Below are positions 1 to 13,900 of a DNA stretch of 64,000 bases, one piece after another (position 1 is the first letter of the stretch; every line of letters starts with the position of its first letter). The stretch comes from Gymnogyps californianus. Taxonomy: Eukaryota > Chordata > Aves > Accipitriformes > Cathartidae. The notes under the pieces were generated by a model. It saw only the letters and a list, made by a program, of their open reading frames with translations, searched no databases and was not told the DNA's origin. Both the position numbers and the translations under genes were made by a program. Where the stretch lies: the NCBI RefSeq assembly GCF_018139145.2, contig NC_059480.1:18166428-18230427 (forward strand), read 5' to 3'.

Positions 1-1822
1 TAGAGCACTGTCCAAGCATCCATATTATTGGCTAATCTTTGTGGCAGAGGGCTGTTTAAAACTATTTGAGTCTAAATCTCACTAAAGCAAAACTGCTTTT
101 CATTTTCTTTGTGCTCTGGGGCTCATCAAAGTTCAGTGGCCGTTGTTTTTAATGGAGTTTATGGTTTATGCCAGGCTCTCTACATTACTATTACAATATA
201 CCTTATTAGAATGATTCATTTACTTTTTCTGACAGTCATTTTACATTTACTGTCACAACCTGTTTCAAAAGCAAAGCACATTTTCTTCATCTGGGGTGGG
301 TCTTACGTAGGATATCTTGTGTAGCACAGAAAAGAATTCTCTTCAGTAGTGAAACACAAGCAAAAATACTATCTTGTTCTTGTATTACTACTTTTGGTTT
401 GCTGGAGGAGTCCCTCAAACTTTAAAATTTCCTGGCTTGTAGATCTGTAGAAGCTGCAGAACTTCCATGAAAGATGAATCGCCCATAGTTATACTGGAAA
501 TAGACACAGGAGAGTGAATTCTTGGTACTTTTCACTTGAGAAGTTGATTACATTTGGTTTTTGTGGAATAAAGTCAACAGAGGATTGTTGCCGTTTTGTA
601 TGATATTTGTATCCTAAAGTACTGATTCCAAGAATTTTGTACCAGCCCCATATTGTTAGCTTTGAAGCTTCCTTGCAAACCTGAGTACCTGCTGCTGCTC
701 TGCTTTGCTCTAAAAACAGCTGCTGTCAGACACCCATGGTCTCTCACCTTTCAGGAACCACTGCTTGAGGAAGGGTTTTGAATGCCCAGCAATAAGGATT
801 TTTTTTGTCTTGAGTGATTAAAAATTATACCTCTGTTTCTTGAAAATGTGTAATAAAATGTTTGCCTCTTCCCCCCCCCCCCCCCCGGGGAATAAACAGC
901 AATAAATTACTTCAGTATTTTTGTCAAGGTAGAGGAACGTACCCCAAAGTGCTGAATATGCATATGGGCATTTCGATCTCATGGAATGCTAGCATTATGT
1001 TCAGGAAAGACTATGAATTGTATTAAGGTGCGCTTCCTTTATTTTTACTGCTTTAAATTTATGCTTTTATTACTGTCAGATGATACTGATACATAACAAG
1101 ATGCAGACAGGTTTTCTATCAAGTTTCCTACTATTCTCTTTGCTTGAATGATAACTTTTTTGTGGTTTGTTTTGGTTTTTTTTTTTTTAGAATTGACTTA
1201 CCTTACATTTCGGTTTTGTGTTTGTTTGGTTTTGTTTTGTGGGTTTTTTTAAAACAAGGGTAGCCTTTTCTCAGCCTCCAGTGTGGCTCAGAAATGCCAT
1301 CAGGTTGTTTTTTTCAGTCTGTACTGTATGACTAGATTGACTTGGGCAGATCTGCAAAAACTAAAACTCCAAACTTCATACCAGCTGCTTGTTAAGGACA
1401 GAGCATTGTGTCTCTTCAGACTAGCATGAGGTGTTCTACAAAGATACTAATGACTGAGATTTTTCCTGAGCCTTTATTAGGTCAAGCAAGGAATAACTAT
1501 TTGGGGTTGGAAATTTGAAGGAGAATGACTTTTTAAATGCATACTGTACTTTTTGGTGTAGTATTTGTGGAAAAAGGGGTGGTTTTTTTCTTCTCTCAGG
1601 ATTCTTTAGTTTCTGGTTATATCAAAAGTTTAGGTGAGTTTGTCTTTAGGTGTCTGCTTTTTTGGTGGAAAATACTTGTACATTACCACTTACATGTGCA
1701 GTACTAACAGTCATTTATCTGGACAGTACGTATCATCCAAGTGACTACTGAAGTGAGAACTAAATTTGAAATGAAAACTTCTTGGAACCTGGGCTCAAAT
1801 AACATGCGTGTTGCTCTTGCAG
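1..1822 (+). other. ARMC9: ARMC9 intron (upstream part), no exon seen
   Basis: AT-rich intronic sequence leading to the acceptor at 1821-1822. I looked for acceptor/donor-bounded open segments matching ARMC9 and found none I would defend. It holds a 16-nt C run (871-886) and G/T-rich low-complexity sequence near 1150-1250. The upstream exons of the gene must lie outside the window. Confidence 0.6.
1150..1250 (+). repeat. G/T-rich low-complexity tract in ARMC9 intron
   Basis: Runs of T broken by GG and GTTT blocks. Similar tracts recur at 11747-11806 and 13204-13290. I see no recognisable transposon body attached to it. Confidence 0.7.
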
Positions 1823-1927
1823 GAGGACCATGACATCATGGAGGCTGATCTGGACAAAGATGAGGTTTTGCAACCTCAACTGGGAGAGCTTGCAGGAGAG
1901 AAGCTGCTAACAACTGAGTACTTGGGA
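1823..1927 (+). CDS. ARMC9: ARMC9 coding exon (MEADLDKDE ... LLTTEYLG)
   Basis: Bounded by acceptor ttgctcttgcag and donor gtgagt. It is 105 nt, exactly 35 codons, phase 0 at both ends. It encodes an acidic segment containing [21 protein letters not shown] and TTEYLG, which is the best-conserved piece of ARMC9 in the window and identifies the gene. Confidence 0.93.
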
Positions 1928-4900
1928 GTGAGTACCGCTCATTAGGATCTTGAAATAAATTAATTTACTGGATTAAGTGTTTAACTTCAGTAGTTTCATC
2001 ACTTTCTAAAATCTTTTCTTCAATTTGTTGCTTGAAGAGCCGGGTTGTACTGGCATAGCAATCCAAATGTTTCACAGTCTGTTTTAGTAGCTGCTGTTCA
2101 GAAGTAGAATAAATTTGAGAAAGGTAGCTACCCTTTCACAGGAGGTGGTCAGGCTGTGGCTTAATAATAAGCTAAAGGCAGCCTTAGGGTTCTAGTGCTA
2201 CATCAGTGACTCTGTGGGCACACAAAGCAAAGTGCTGAACAAGTTAATACTGGAACACTCTGCTGGTCTGAAATTATTTTGAAAAAAAAAGTTGAAAAGT
2301 TAACTGGTCCTGCAGGCGTTATGCCAGATCAAGTATTGTATGTCTTACCTCAAGCAGCAAAAACCCATTAAGTAAAGTTTGCATGAATGCCATTTAGTGT
2401 GCTGTGACTAATTTGAGATGTGACTGTATACCTTCTGGATCCCAGAGTCCATAGGTCTATCAGTGATGGTGGAAACGTGACCTGAGATAAGATGTCATGG
2501 AACAGCCTACAGTGATTCCAGGGAATTTTATCTAGTGACACCAGAATGCAACTTAGTTTCTGATGCAATGTTTCTATAGAATTTTCTCTATGGCTCCAGT
2601 TACCTGTCTTTCCACTGCATTCCCTTTTTTTTTTTTTTTCCATTTCTTTATTTCCTGTGTATCAGATAATGACTCATACTCCAAAAACCAAGAAGAAGCT
2701 GTTTCCTGGTGTCCATCAGAGTGTAGATGAGCCCCTCCAGAGACCTGTGACGCCAGGTTATCACAGAACGATGTACCTAATGTAAGTCCAAACAAATGAG
2801 ACCAAGTTGGATTTTTATAAGCTCCTTTAAAAAACAAAACAACAACAACAAAAAAAACCCCAACAATGCCTGATAAATAAACCTTCCCTACCTAAAAGTG
2901 CATTGCCATTGTCATCCCTTAAAGATAATTTCAAAAAAAGAAAGGAGAGGAATATTGTAGGCAGAGAAAGGTCCATTGGCTGAGGTCACATACTTGGAAT
3001 AGTTGAGTAAATGTTTACTCATCAGTTTGATTTAAATTTGCATTATATCCTGCGTGTTCATAGTCCTTTCATCTTCTCATAATATATTTTACTGGTAAGT
3101 TGCATGGAGTGTCTAAAATGCCTAGGATCTTCCACTTTATAAGCAAGAAAGTATATTGCTCTGGGGAGATTTGCTACTTATCCATAAGAGGACAGATTAA
3201 AAAGAAAATGAGAAAGACAAAAATCTTGTTATGTTGGATTTCCTGCTTTGGAAGAAATACATTTTCCAGCAGGAGGGTCTGTGACACCTTGCTCTTGGTG
3301 TGATTGGGGTCAGACGTAGAAGGCTGCATTGTAAATGGAATAAAGAAATCTTACAGTATTGAGCTCCTTGAATACGCTCTGCCTTCTGTTAGAACAAGTA
3401 TATCTTAATCTTTTAATTTCTGAGATGAGACTTCTCCTTTTCGCTATCCTGACTGAGGAAGTAAAATACCAATGAGATCTCAAATTTAAATGATTTTTAC
3501 TTTCAGTTGCATACAGCTTTGGATTTCATCAAATCCAGGTAGCTACAGTACAGGCAGCAGTTTATCATGAGGATTTAATGTTTTCATTTCTGCAGATACT
3601 TAAGCTGAGAGACTACAAGTCACTCTAACAAAGTATAGATAATAATGTTCAAAAGTCACAGTACTGGTATAGCTAAGTACGTTAAAATGAATGGGTAACC
3701 TGAAATACAACAGTGTAATGAGATTAGAATGTAGAGGTGGTTCTTAGAAGAACGTATCAGTCCTGAAGTCTGAAGACTGTCCCGTGTCATCCCCCCTGCC
3801 ACTCTTTGCTTTCATGTTCATATTTTCTATTTCTTAAAATACATTTCTTCCCCATTTTAGTGTGGAAGATCCATACAGAAAACAGTGAGGACTGATTTAG
3901 ACTGTAGTTACACAGGTGTAGTTGAATCTGATTGAAGTCTACTGTTTTGGATAGTGAGTGGTCACAGCTTTATCTTGCCCATGTTTATTCCCCCCCACTG
4001 TCTTGTGCTGCCATTAGCATTCATGCAAGCAGGTGATCTGACTGGCAGCCCTCCTGAGTCATTCAAATATGTCTTTTTCGCAGCTGTACCATTCATATGG
4101 GATTATATTGATTATGTTACCAGGGCCTTAGAATGGACAAGTGTAACATACCAGATCTGGGCATGGAAAAAGCCCTAGAAGACATTTCTTATTTTTTAAA
4201 AAAGCAAGATGAATGAAACTCACACTTCCAAAGCAGAAAAAGAACCTTTGGCTGTCCCAGGGCAAAATTTGTCTTGCACAGCCTTGATTTTTTTTCTGAG
4301 TACTAGCCTGGAAAAAATGGCATCTGTTTGAGCATGGCACCTACTTCTTCTGCCTGCTATAGCCTGAATGCAGATTTGGAGTTTTTACTTTGTGTCCTTT
4401 CTCACAGTGGTCAACTTTTGCACCATCATAATGTCCACAGCTTTTGCAAGCCCTCTCCCTATATATTAAATGTGTGTCTGTTGGTGTGTAAGAAGAAAAC
4501 AGCAGCTAATTAATACAAGCTCGTATTTGTAGCATAGTGATTATCTAATAATTTTCCTGCAGTCCTCCAAAAGAACTACAGGCCTTAAAAATCTAAACTG
4601 GCCAATACATGACTAAATGTACAGTGCCACTTTACTGTGGGGTCAGTGTTACAGAGTTCAAGGTCCCACTTCCCCTGCACAGCGTTTTGCCCGTGGTGGG
4701 CTAGGAGATCTGGACTGATTCTGTGGAATTGGCTGTTAAGGTAGCCTTACAGCCTATTTAGAAAGTATTTTTCAGGAATAAATCTTAGTTACCACTAGAG
4801 TATCTAAGCATTACAGTCTTGCTTTATAAGTGGAGAGAAAAACAAGCTTGTGAAAATGAAGTGACTTTCCTATTGGAAGTCAGAAAAATGGTGGCAACCC

Positions 4901-7900
4901 TGGGGGAGTGGCTCTTATTTCCTGGTGCCACGTAGCACGCTGCAATTTATGCATCAGCAATAATCTCTAAAGTGATCACGTGCCTCTCTTTACCACCATC
5001 TACCCAGGCAGTATGTTTACTTAACAGTATTCCAGGATACCGGAGTGACGCTAGTCCGTATTTTGTCAAAACTTGAATCTCCTTATGAAAAAGCTGTGCA
5101 GGTCATGCTGCACAAGACGGCTTCAGGTCTCTGCTGGATACAAATAAAAAACACCTTTCTACCATACTGGTTCTGGTAGCTTTGGGTCTAAGAGAAGTGT
5201 TAGTTTGATGGTGTGAAGCAGTCTTTACAGATTGCCTCACTGTGCAAACTAGGGAGGAAACATGTAAACAGCAGAAATCTAACATGGTGCAAATGTGAAA
5301 ATTAATTTCCCTCCTGCTCTGGCCAAATGATAGAAATAATATGAGTGTTTGGTGCTCCCATGTTTTAAGTAGGAAGCATGAGATACCACCCTGAATGAGA
5401 AGTTTGTACTTTAACTAATTTGTGTGCAAGAAAACTGCAGTAAATAGATGAAGACATTCTTGAACTAGATTTTACAACAGAAAAGGACAAGCTTTGATGG
5501 CTTTTATGCTGTTCTAATTTTAGTATGAATTAATTTACTAAAATGAGGAAATACTCTCTTAGGAAGCCTTGCAAGAGGAAGACAATAAAAGTGACCAAAT
5601 CTTAGCTGCCTTAATTTGAAAGCAATATTTGAACTGGATGTATTTCATATTTTAAATAATTTAAGTGGCTTGTGTTTTTATCAGATGAAATGGCATGAAA
5701 AATGTCAGATTTTTTAGTCTTATTTGCAGCTTGTCTACTCGCGGACAATCCAGGACAGTTGATCTGAATTATCTGAAGTTTTGGATTCAGCAGAGGAGTT
5801 AAACTACGTTAAAAAATTGTGTAAATGCTTGCATTCAGAATTGAAGTGAATATAACTTGTTTGAAGTTTTTCATGTGTGACTTGATGTAACATATTCCAT
5901 TTTAAAAACATCATGAAAGAGGAAGCAGTTGATGGAGATACTATAACATATCTCTTTGAGTTGTTGGTTCATACCTCCAAACGGGACGGGGGTGGGGGGG
6001 TGGATTTCTAGTGCTGAATAGAAGTATTCACACAGAAAATTAATGCAGAACAGCCACTGCACATGTAGCAGCTATTCCATGCTAATTTTTCTATGACTTC
6101 CCAGTGCAGACAAGGCTTTAGTTACTTCAGATGAATTGTCATGGGATCCCTATATGGACAAGTTCTTGCTGTATGGAGCTGAGGGAGCCAGGAAATACTT
6201 TTTTTTTTTTTTTCCTTCTTTTTCCCCCCCTCCTCTTTAAAGACTCACTGGCTGAGATCACTCAAGGGGGACTGAACTACTTAATATTCTGCTAGCTGTT
6301 TCCTTAGAAACTGATTTAGCTGTGAAATCATTAACTGCCTCCTTGGACTGCATCCTTTCTAACTAGAAATATAGTCTAGTTACCTCAACCTGATATTGGG
6401 CAGGGAAACTTTCTGTGTCTGCCAACTTCTTTTCACACCCCTCTTGCTTCTGCTGTGTTTTATTGCTTATTACTAAGCAATCTTGTCCCTGTTCTGTTCT
6501 TCAGCTACTTCAGTTTCTCATTGATCCACCTCACTTGGGAAATCAACAGTTCTACTTCTTATCTACTTTCTTTTAAGTCTGTATTGCATATTGCTCTGCA
6601 AAGTGAAATCCTTGTAATATTCAGGAGCAAATCTTAAATCCTTGAAAAAGCTAAGTATTGAAGACCTCTCAGGCCCACTGCTACAGTCTTTTTCTTTAAG
6701 TGTCCTGCTGGTATTTTGGGTCTTCAGACCGCAAGGAGTTACGGTTTCCTTTCCTCAGCTCTTTTATTGCAGTAGGAAAAAATGTTAATTTCAAATACGT
6801 CTTAACATCAGCTGGTTTGGGGGAGCTACAGTCATGCAGTTAAATTATGTCCTTAGCACTAGTTTGCAATATGAAATATAAAGTAATTTCAACATCTTCT
6901 ATGTCATTACAGGCAATTAGAAGAAATTATAATTTACTCTCAGGCAACTTTTTATACTGCAGGCATTCATCACCCTGCATTCTCCTTTCTCCTCCAGGCC
7001 AGAAAACGATACCAGTTCTTGTCATGATAGGGATGAGAAGCTGCAGTCTCCGCTGAGTGGTCATCCTCCCATTTGTGGTGGGAGCAGGTCCAGCATTTCT
7101 GACCTCTGCATTTCCCCTTCATGTAAGGATATTCTGTGAATGCTGTTGTTAACTGTTGCTGTCTTTCTTGAATGGGGCAGGCGTTTGGGGCCTAGCTTGT
7201 GTGTTGTAGATTGTTTTTTTTAAATGTAGCCTTGGAACTGGCCCTCTGTTTGTAGACCCTGGGGCAGTCTGCAAGACCTTGGGGCACACAGTTGGATTTT
7301 GGCTCGAGCTGAATGAATGGCTACAGAAGGTAACGTGTGGTCAGCAGAGACCAACGGTCTCACTTGCCTCGCTCCATCTTGCTTCCTGTGCAAGTGCCAA
7401 GGATCGTACCCAGGGCTTCCGATGTGCAACGTATACTGTATTTCACTCTGTGATGTCCTCTGCCTAGGGAAAGAGCTGCAGCCCAGAGGCAGTGCACTTC
7501 CCAACAGGGAAAGCCCCTTACTTGATCAAATATACCCTTGTTCGGATCTAAATGAATCACTGTCTGCTGGCACCTGCAGGCTCTGTTGGCTAGACCTCTG
7601 TATTAAAGTTGAAGGCAGCTGCAGTTATCTGCTTAGACTTGCAACTACATTCAAACCATAAAAGATTGTGGAGGATGGGAAGCCCTGTGCTGTATAGCTA
7701 CATTGTGGGTGATGCTGCTAAAGATTCTGTCCTTGCACCTTAAACTGAAATTAATGCAAACTCAGCTGGACCTGAGAGCTCAGAAACATGTGATGGAATT
7801 TAAAAGGTTATAGGCTTCTGAAATACTTTATTTCTGAACTCCTGATATCCACAGGATCATGGAACTTCGGCTGTGGGAGTTTCAACCTTCTTGCAGGGTT

Positions 7901-10900
7901 TCATTAACATTTCCAATTAGGGATTTAAGGCAAAATGTTCTGCAGTCTTAGATAAAGGATCTTGCAGCATATCCGGTACAGAATTATTAATAAGTTCAGA
8001 CAAAGCATGCCTTTACTTTGCTGAAAAATATGCTTTGAAGCAGTAAAGGAATAGCATACTTTTTACTCTCTTTTCTATTTTTTTTAAATTTCCTAGAGGA
8101 AATGAAAAGGATTCTGAGAAAAGTAACCAAGATCTTGCAGACAGGAATTTGCTTGCATAATGCCTAGAGCTGATAAATATAACATGCTGAATGAAAGCCG
8201 TATGATAGAAGCAGATGAAGACCCTGTTCAAGATGGGCACTTGGGTTCTCGCTGTTGTGTAGGAATGAGAGCTGCTGTCCTCAAGCCTTGCTTTGCGCGG
8301 TAGCACCTTGAGTACAGCTGAGCCCATTCTGCGGGGAGGTTAGCTGGCCAGGGGCAGCAACTCAGAACAGCAGAGGTTGTAAACTAATCAAAGGCATACT
8401 GACTTGACAGTTTTCCTATATAGAAGGAAAAAAACAAAATGGAGTTCTACATACTCACGCTTTGTAAAGGAAATTAAGCCAAGCAGGTATCAAAGGTGTT
8501 CCTATTTGCTCTTTTAAAGTGTAATTGGATGCAATTTCTAAGGCATTATGCAGCCACCAGGAGCCCAGCGTGCCTTCTGAACCGCATTTTGATAATATCT
8601 TGCCAGTGAAATGCATTCACTCACCTATGTCACTTTTTCTGTGCTGCTGATGCTGTCTGACAGTTTGCTTGTAGAGATTTGTGGGGAGGTTTAAACAAGG
8701 AGCCTGAGTAAGTCAGCAAAGTAAATGTTCATTTTTGATGGAGAAATTGATTTAAAGCCTTCATGCTGAAGACATTCCTGCCAACTTTAATGTTTCATAT
8801 TGTCAGAACTTTGCTTGTAGCCTCTGTCTAAAACAGTTTGTTAGCTGTTTTCAGTCAAAATTATATGCAGGTGGATACTAATAAGACTACTAGATTATAC
8901 TCTTTTCTCGTAGAAAAATCTTGGAGGTCAGAATATACAGCATATTCCAAGTTTATATGCATTATACATGTAAAAAGACAAATAATTTTTGTGTGTGGCA
9001 GGGACAATGCTTCCTAGCACTAATCCAGGCTATAATACAACACTGAGCTAATTGAAGGATTGCCAGAGGTTTGTTTCAGGTATTTGCAAGTAGCCAGTGA
9101 AATACATGCTTGTCTTTCTTACCTTTCGGGATTTAGAAATTAGGAGAAAAGAGAAAAGAGAGACTGCACTGCTGGATCCCCTGGTTGTTCATGTCAGTGA
9201 CAGGACTTTCATTCTGTATAATGATAACTGGACTGGGTCTCTGGACATCCCCTGTTTTCCAAAAGGCAGTGAATTTTGTAATTTTTAAATTGGAAGGGCT
9301 TTAAGACAATGGAAAATAAGCCCTTTCTCTTCTAGTGCCTTCTAAGATACGGCAGGGAACAATACATAACAGAAAGGTGTAAAAATAATTGTACTGCTTC
9401 TAGAGACTCTCATCATGCCCTGCCAAACATCTTTGCTGTGAAATAAATATGCAGTTTATTGAGTTCCGATCTGGGTCTGATGGTCATACTGACCATCACT
9501 GTGGTACCATTCCTGCAGTACCAGGAACCTGCTCACTTCAGAATGTGTGTTTTCCAGCATCACATGAATACTTTGGGATTCAGAGTTTCATGCAGTCAAG
9601 TCGTGAAATGAATAGTAAGAGATCAAGAGTGAAAAAACAGTTAGAATGAAAGCTTCGTGTGAACAGCTAGCATCATCAAGGTCACATCTCAAGGAAGCTA
9701 AGTTTAGCCTCAAGAGACCTTGATCCTCTTTTGTTTTTTAAAAATGAGAGCAGTTCTTAGTGTCCTCCATGCCTGGATATAGGCACCTGTTCTTAAGTTA
9801 GTCTGATTTTTGTCTGGGTCCATCCTCCCTTTTTATCACTTTGGTAAAGAACCAGTAATTCTGGCTCTCTTTTCTTTTTTGTCTCCTGTGAGCAGAAAAC
9901 TTGTGGACTAAAGATGAACCCTGGTTATCTTACTACACTTATTATGCTGAATGTCAGACAGAACATGTGCCGGGCAGCCAAATGCTTGTCTGAAAGTGAC
10001 CTGATCTAAGTCCATATCAATATGTGAGAGCAAATCAGGACGGCAGCCTGTCCTGAGCATGGGAGGAATGGAGCTAGGGATTTTCCCTAAACTCTTATTG
10101 AACTTGCACATCTTGGTAGCCTTGTGTCTCTCAGCAAACTGACTGTCCTTCCCTTTCCATTAGTGCAAGGCAGAAAGTGAGGTGTATTGAACAAATGTAA
10201 TAGACCTGAAGTCTGACAGAAGTGTAAAACACTGTTTTTTGTCCGCAGTGGCTGCCTGTTACTATGGATATGTACAGACAACTGCAAGTGGTTGCATTCC
10301 TGTGGCTTTAATGAGATATTGGTCATTAGCTGATATACGTTAACTGATGGTCTGCATGCTCCTAGCCCATTGCAAATGCAGAGTGTAGCTGCTTTGAAAA
10401 CAATCCAAGCATGTTTTACTTTCCAACTGCAAAGGGCTGGAAGTATGCACACTTGCAGTTGGCTTGGCTCAGCTGATGAGCCATAACGCACTGTGCCACA
10501 CTAACTCAGTAGCCTGCCATTATCTCAAGGTTTCCTTCATACAGCAGGAACTGTGACTTGATTGTGTTTCTAGTAAAACTATAAAGAGACAACTCCTCAC
10601 TGAACTGTGTTTCTTTTTTAAATAGCAGTTGAAATGAAGTCATCTAAAGTATTCTCATCAGGCCATAGAATGGACCGAAGCATCCCAGCTGGTGACAATA
10701 TCGTGGTTTCCCGATCTACTGACTTCACCCAGGACAAAGTAAATGGGCAATCACATAGGTATGATTTATCCAGAGGAGTATCTAAAAGTGCAAGAGGAGT
10801 CTGAGGGGACTTACCAGCTAATTCCATGCTGCTGTAAAGACAATCTGTGAAGTCATTTGATGTATGATGTAGTCTGGTCTGAGACAGCTGTGGTGGTGCT

Positions 10901-13900
10901 TGCCAAACAAAATACCCTTAGCTGTGCCAGAGGCAGCTGTTCAATTTCTAAGCATCTGGTCCAGAATGGGAGAAATCTCAAGCAAGACATTATTAATGAA
11001 CTTCACATGTATGCACAATGCAGTCTTCTGCAAATAAAACTTCCTGATTGCTTCCTTAGATGACTTGACTCTAACCCATGAAAAATCATTTATTAGTAAA
11101 GGAATAGGTAGGACTGTGGGAACAGGGCAGGAATTAGCTTGCAGAAGGAAGAAAAATTAAGCATTTAAGTGGATTCAGAGTGTTTAAACATGCTGAGTTG
11201 CTAGCACTGCTGACCAGAGTCCCTGATTTATCCACTAAACGGGTAGCAGGGGAGGCAATATTACGAGTTCTCCCAGCAAGGGGTTTCAACTTTTCCCTGA
11301 AACAGTTTCTGTCAAAAGATGATGAAAGATCTTGCTCTCCTTCTCCTGTTCATACCTTGAGCCCTCTCTGAAGCCTTTGTCATATGTAGGACTGTGATGT
11401 TATATCTTGGATGAGAACTAGGAATTCATTAGCAATTGGACCAAGGTTTACCGAAGTTTTTCAGGGCCCGCATGTGTCCTTCAGACATTAACAGCTTTTT
11501 CCTATAGCTAATTTGATTGGGCCAACTTTTAAACAGTGAGTGTAGAGAAGTTTTAAAAGCAAGTACATTCCAGAAGTAAAACACAGAATGGGTGGAGATG
11601 TGTTAAAGGAAACGTTTTACCCACTCTTTTTGGATCTGATTTTTCACAAGTGCTTAGTTATTTGTGTCAGTTAAAGCTCTAGCACTTCTGAAAACTGGAC
11701 TATCTGCTTAGAGCTTTGTTTCATTCTGGCTTACAGATGCCTGTATGTGGTTTGGGGGTTTTTTGGGGGTTTGGTGTGGTTTTGGTTGGTTTGGTTTTTT
11801 TTTTCCCAGTTGTGCTGTTTCCATGGTGAGATCTGAGAAATTATATATTGTCAACAAATTATCACTGGTTAGCATCTGAAGTGCTTAGTAGTCATACCCC
11901 TATACCAGCATTACTAGTTTTATTTCCATTGCCTGTCGTAACAGTAGCTAAGCACATACTACAAATACAAATAGACCATGAGAATTTTATGGCCAAATTG
12001 CTTGCTTTGTGATGGAGAAAGAGATTATTTTTCAGGCTTTGGCTTGCAAGAAGCAAGCCAAATCGGCAGCATCTTGCCCCCCACCTTGGTGAGAGGTTTT
12101 GCTTCTCTACAGTCATAACCTATTATTAAAAAGATATGTCACCAGTAATCTTTAATTTTTCTTCATAAATATATGTCTAAATCTCAGTAATAGATGGATC
12201 TCTAACTGAAGGCACAGGTGCAGTATCCTGCAGAAGAAGATAATATCTTTTCATTGCATGCTTCCTTAGCATGCGTACAGTAATTTGTATTTACAAATGC
12301 AGCTTTGAGTTACGGATATGGGAATGTAGCCATTCACAGTCCAAGCAAACACAGGGTTTCCTATGTCAAGGGTCTTTTGTTAATATGTGGGTGTTGCAAT
12401 AGCTAGACCTGCCTTTTCATTCTTTCATTCTTAGAAGCAAACTTTAATTTGTTTGCAAAACAGAGTGAATAAATCACTGCTTTGGTCATAGTTTTGACCA
12501 CTGTAAGAGATGTCTCCTTCCTACTAGGCAAATACCAAGACCTTCCTAGAAGAGGTACATATGAGAAAAGGAGGGCTGAGTTGTGGTGATGAAGTGGTCA
12601 CTGCTATTTCCCCTCTTCCTTAGCAGTATAAATTGGGAATTTAACTGCACGGAGATCAGTGAAATTATGCTAAATCAGTCTGAGAGAAGAATGAGGCCCT
12701 AGTAGTGACATGTCTATTGCAGTTGTTTTATTTCCACGGGAACAAATGATTGTTCTAGCTGATGCATGTCAGACTGGCAGCTGCCCCTGCATTGCTATTC
12801 CCTGCTGCATTTTGATCATGAAAGAATATAGATCTGTTGTGCTTTTTAGCTAGTCAAGGATAAATTTGTAATAGACTTGAGTTTATGATTGTGGCTGGCT
12901 GAAAAAGCCCTTATTTTTTTTATTGTGACTATGTCCAGTATCATCACAATAAAGAGCTTAAACTCTGCAGGGCCTTCTTAGGTCTCTAATGGCCTTGCTT
13001 TTCTGATAATATGGTAAAAATGGCCAAAAGTCCAAGTGTATTTCTCTTGGAGAAAATGGTCTAACTCATCTTTGTATGTTCAAGTCCTGTCGTGTCTCCT
13101 GGTTGATTATTCTGATCCCAGTATCAGTCTGTTGTGCACATTTTTATAGACAATTATTTCCATTTTTCCAAGTAAACAGTTTTCTTTCTTCTCAATGCAA
13201 ATGTAGGTTTCTGTGTGAGTTTGTTGTGGGTTTGATTTTTTGTTTGGTTGTTTTGTGTGGTGGGGGGGGGTGTGTTGTTGTTGTTGAGCACTTGCTCTCA
13301 AATTACCATACCTTGTTGTAAATGACTCCTTTACCAAATAGAATGGAACGTTTTCCCACAGTAGAATTTGCTGCTGCTTTCTTCATCTCATCAAGTTCTA
13401 AAGGATGCCAAATAGCAGTTTTCTGTGTTATTCTGAGGATTAATTATTTTCTGTTCATCTTGGCCTATTTATTGATGTAGTAAAAGATGAGGTGGTTCTA
13501 TGACACCTGGGCACATGGAGACCAAGATCTGCTCTGCATCCAGTCAGAAAAACAGCAGGTTTTTTTCAACTTTACAGTGTTTGCTACCAGCTTATTTCAT
13601 ATAATCCTTTCCTGAAGAGCTTGCAAAGATGTGAGCCATCCTGTGTGACCACTGTGTATCTCTTTGGTGAAGTATAGTGACTCTTGTTGCATTACTTTGC
13701 TTTGTCTCCAAAATGCTTATAGTCTAGCTGCCTAGGTTACTGCAGTAAAACTCTGTGAAGGTTGTTGCTGGCTGTAAAAACGCTTTTTAGTGTATGGGAA
13801 TACAGATCCAGAGTTTTGTTATCTATTGCTGCATAAGGAAAAAAAAGCTCACTTATGGCTCAAAAACTGCTGTGAGGCTGTTGGATCTTCCTTTTTTATC

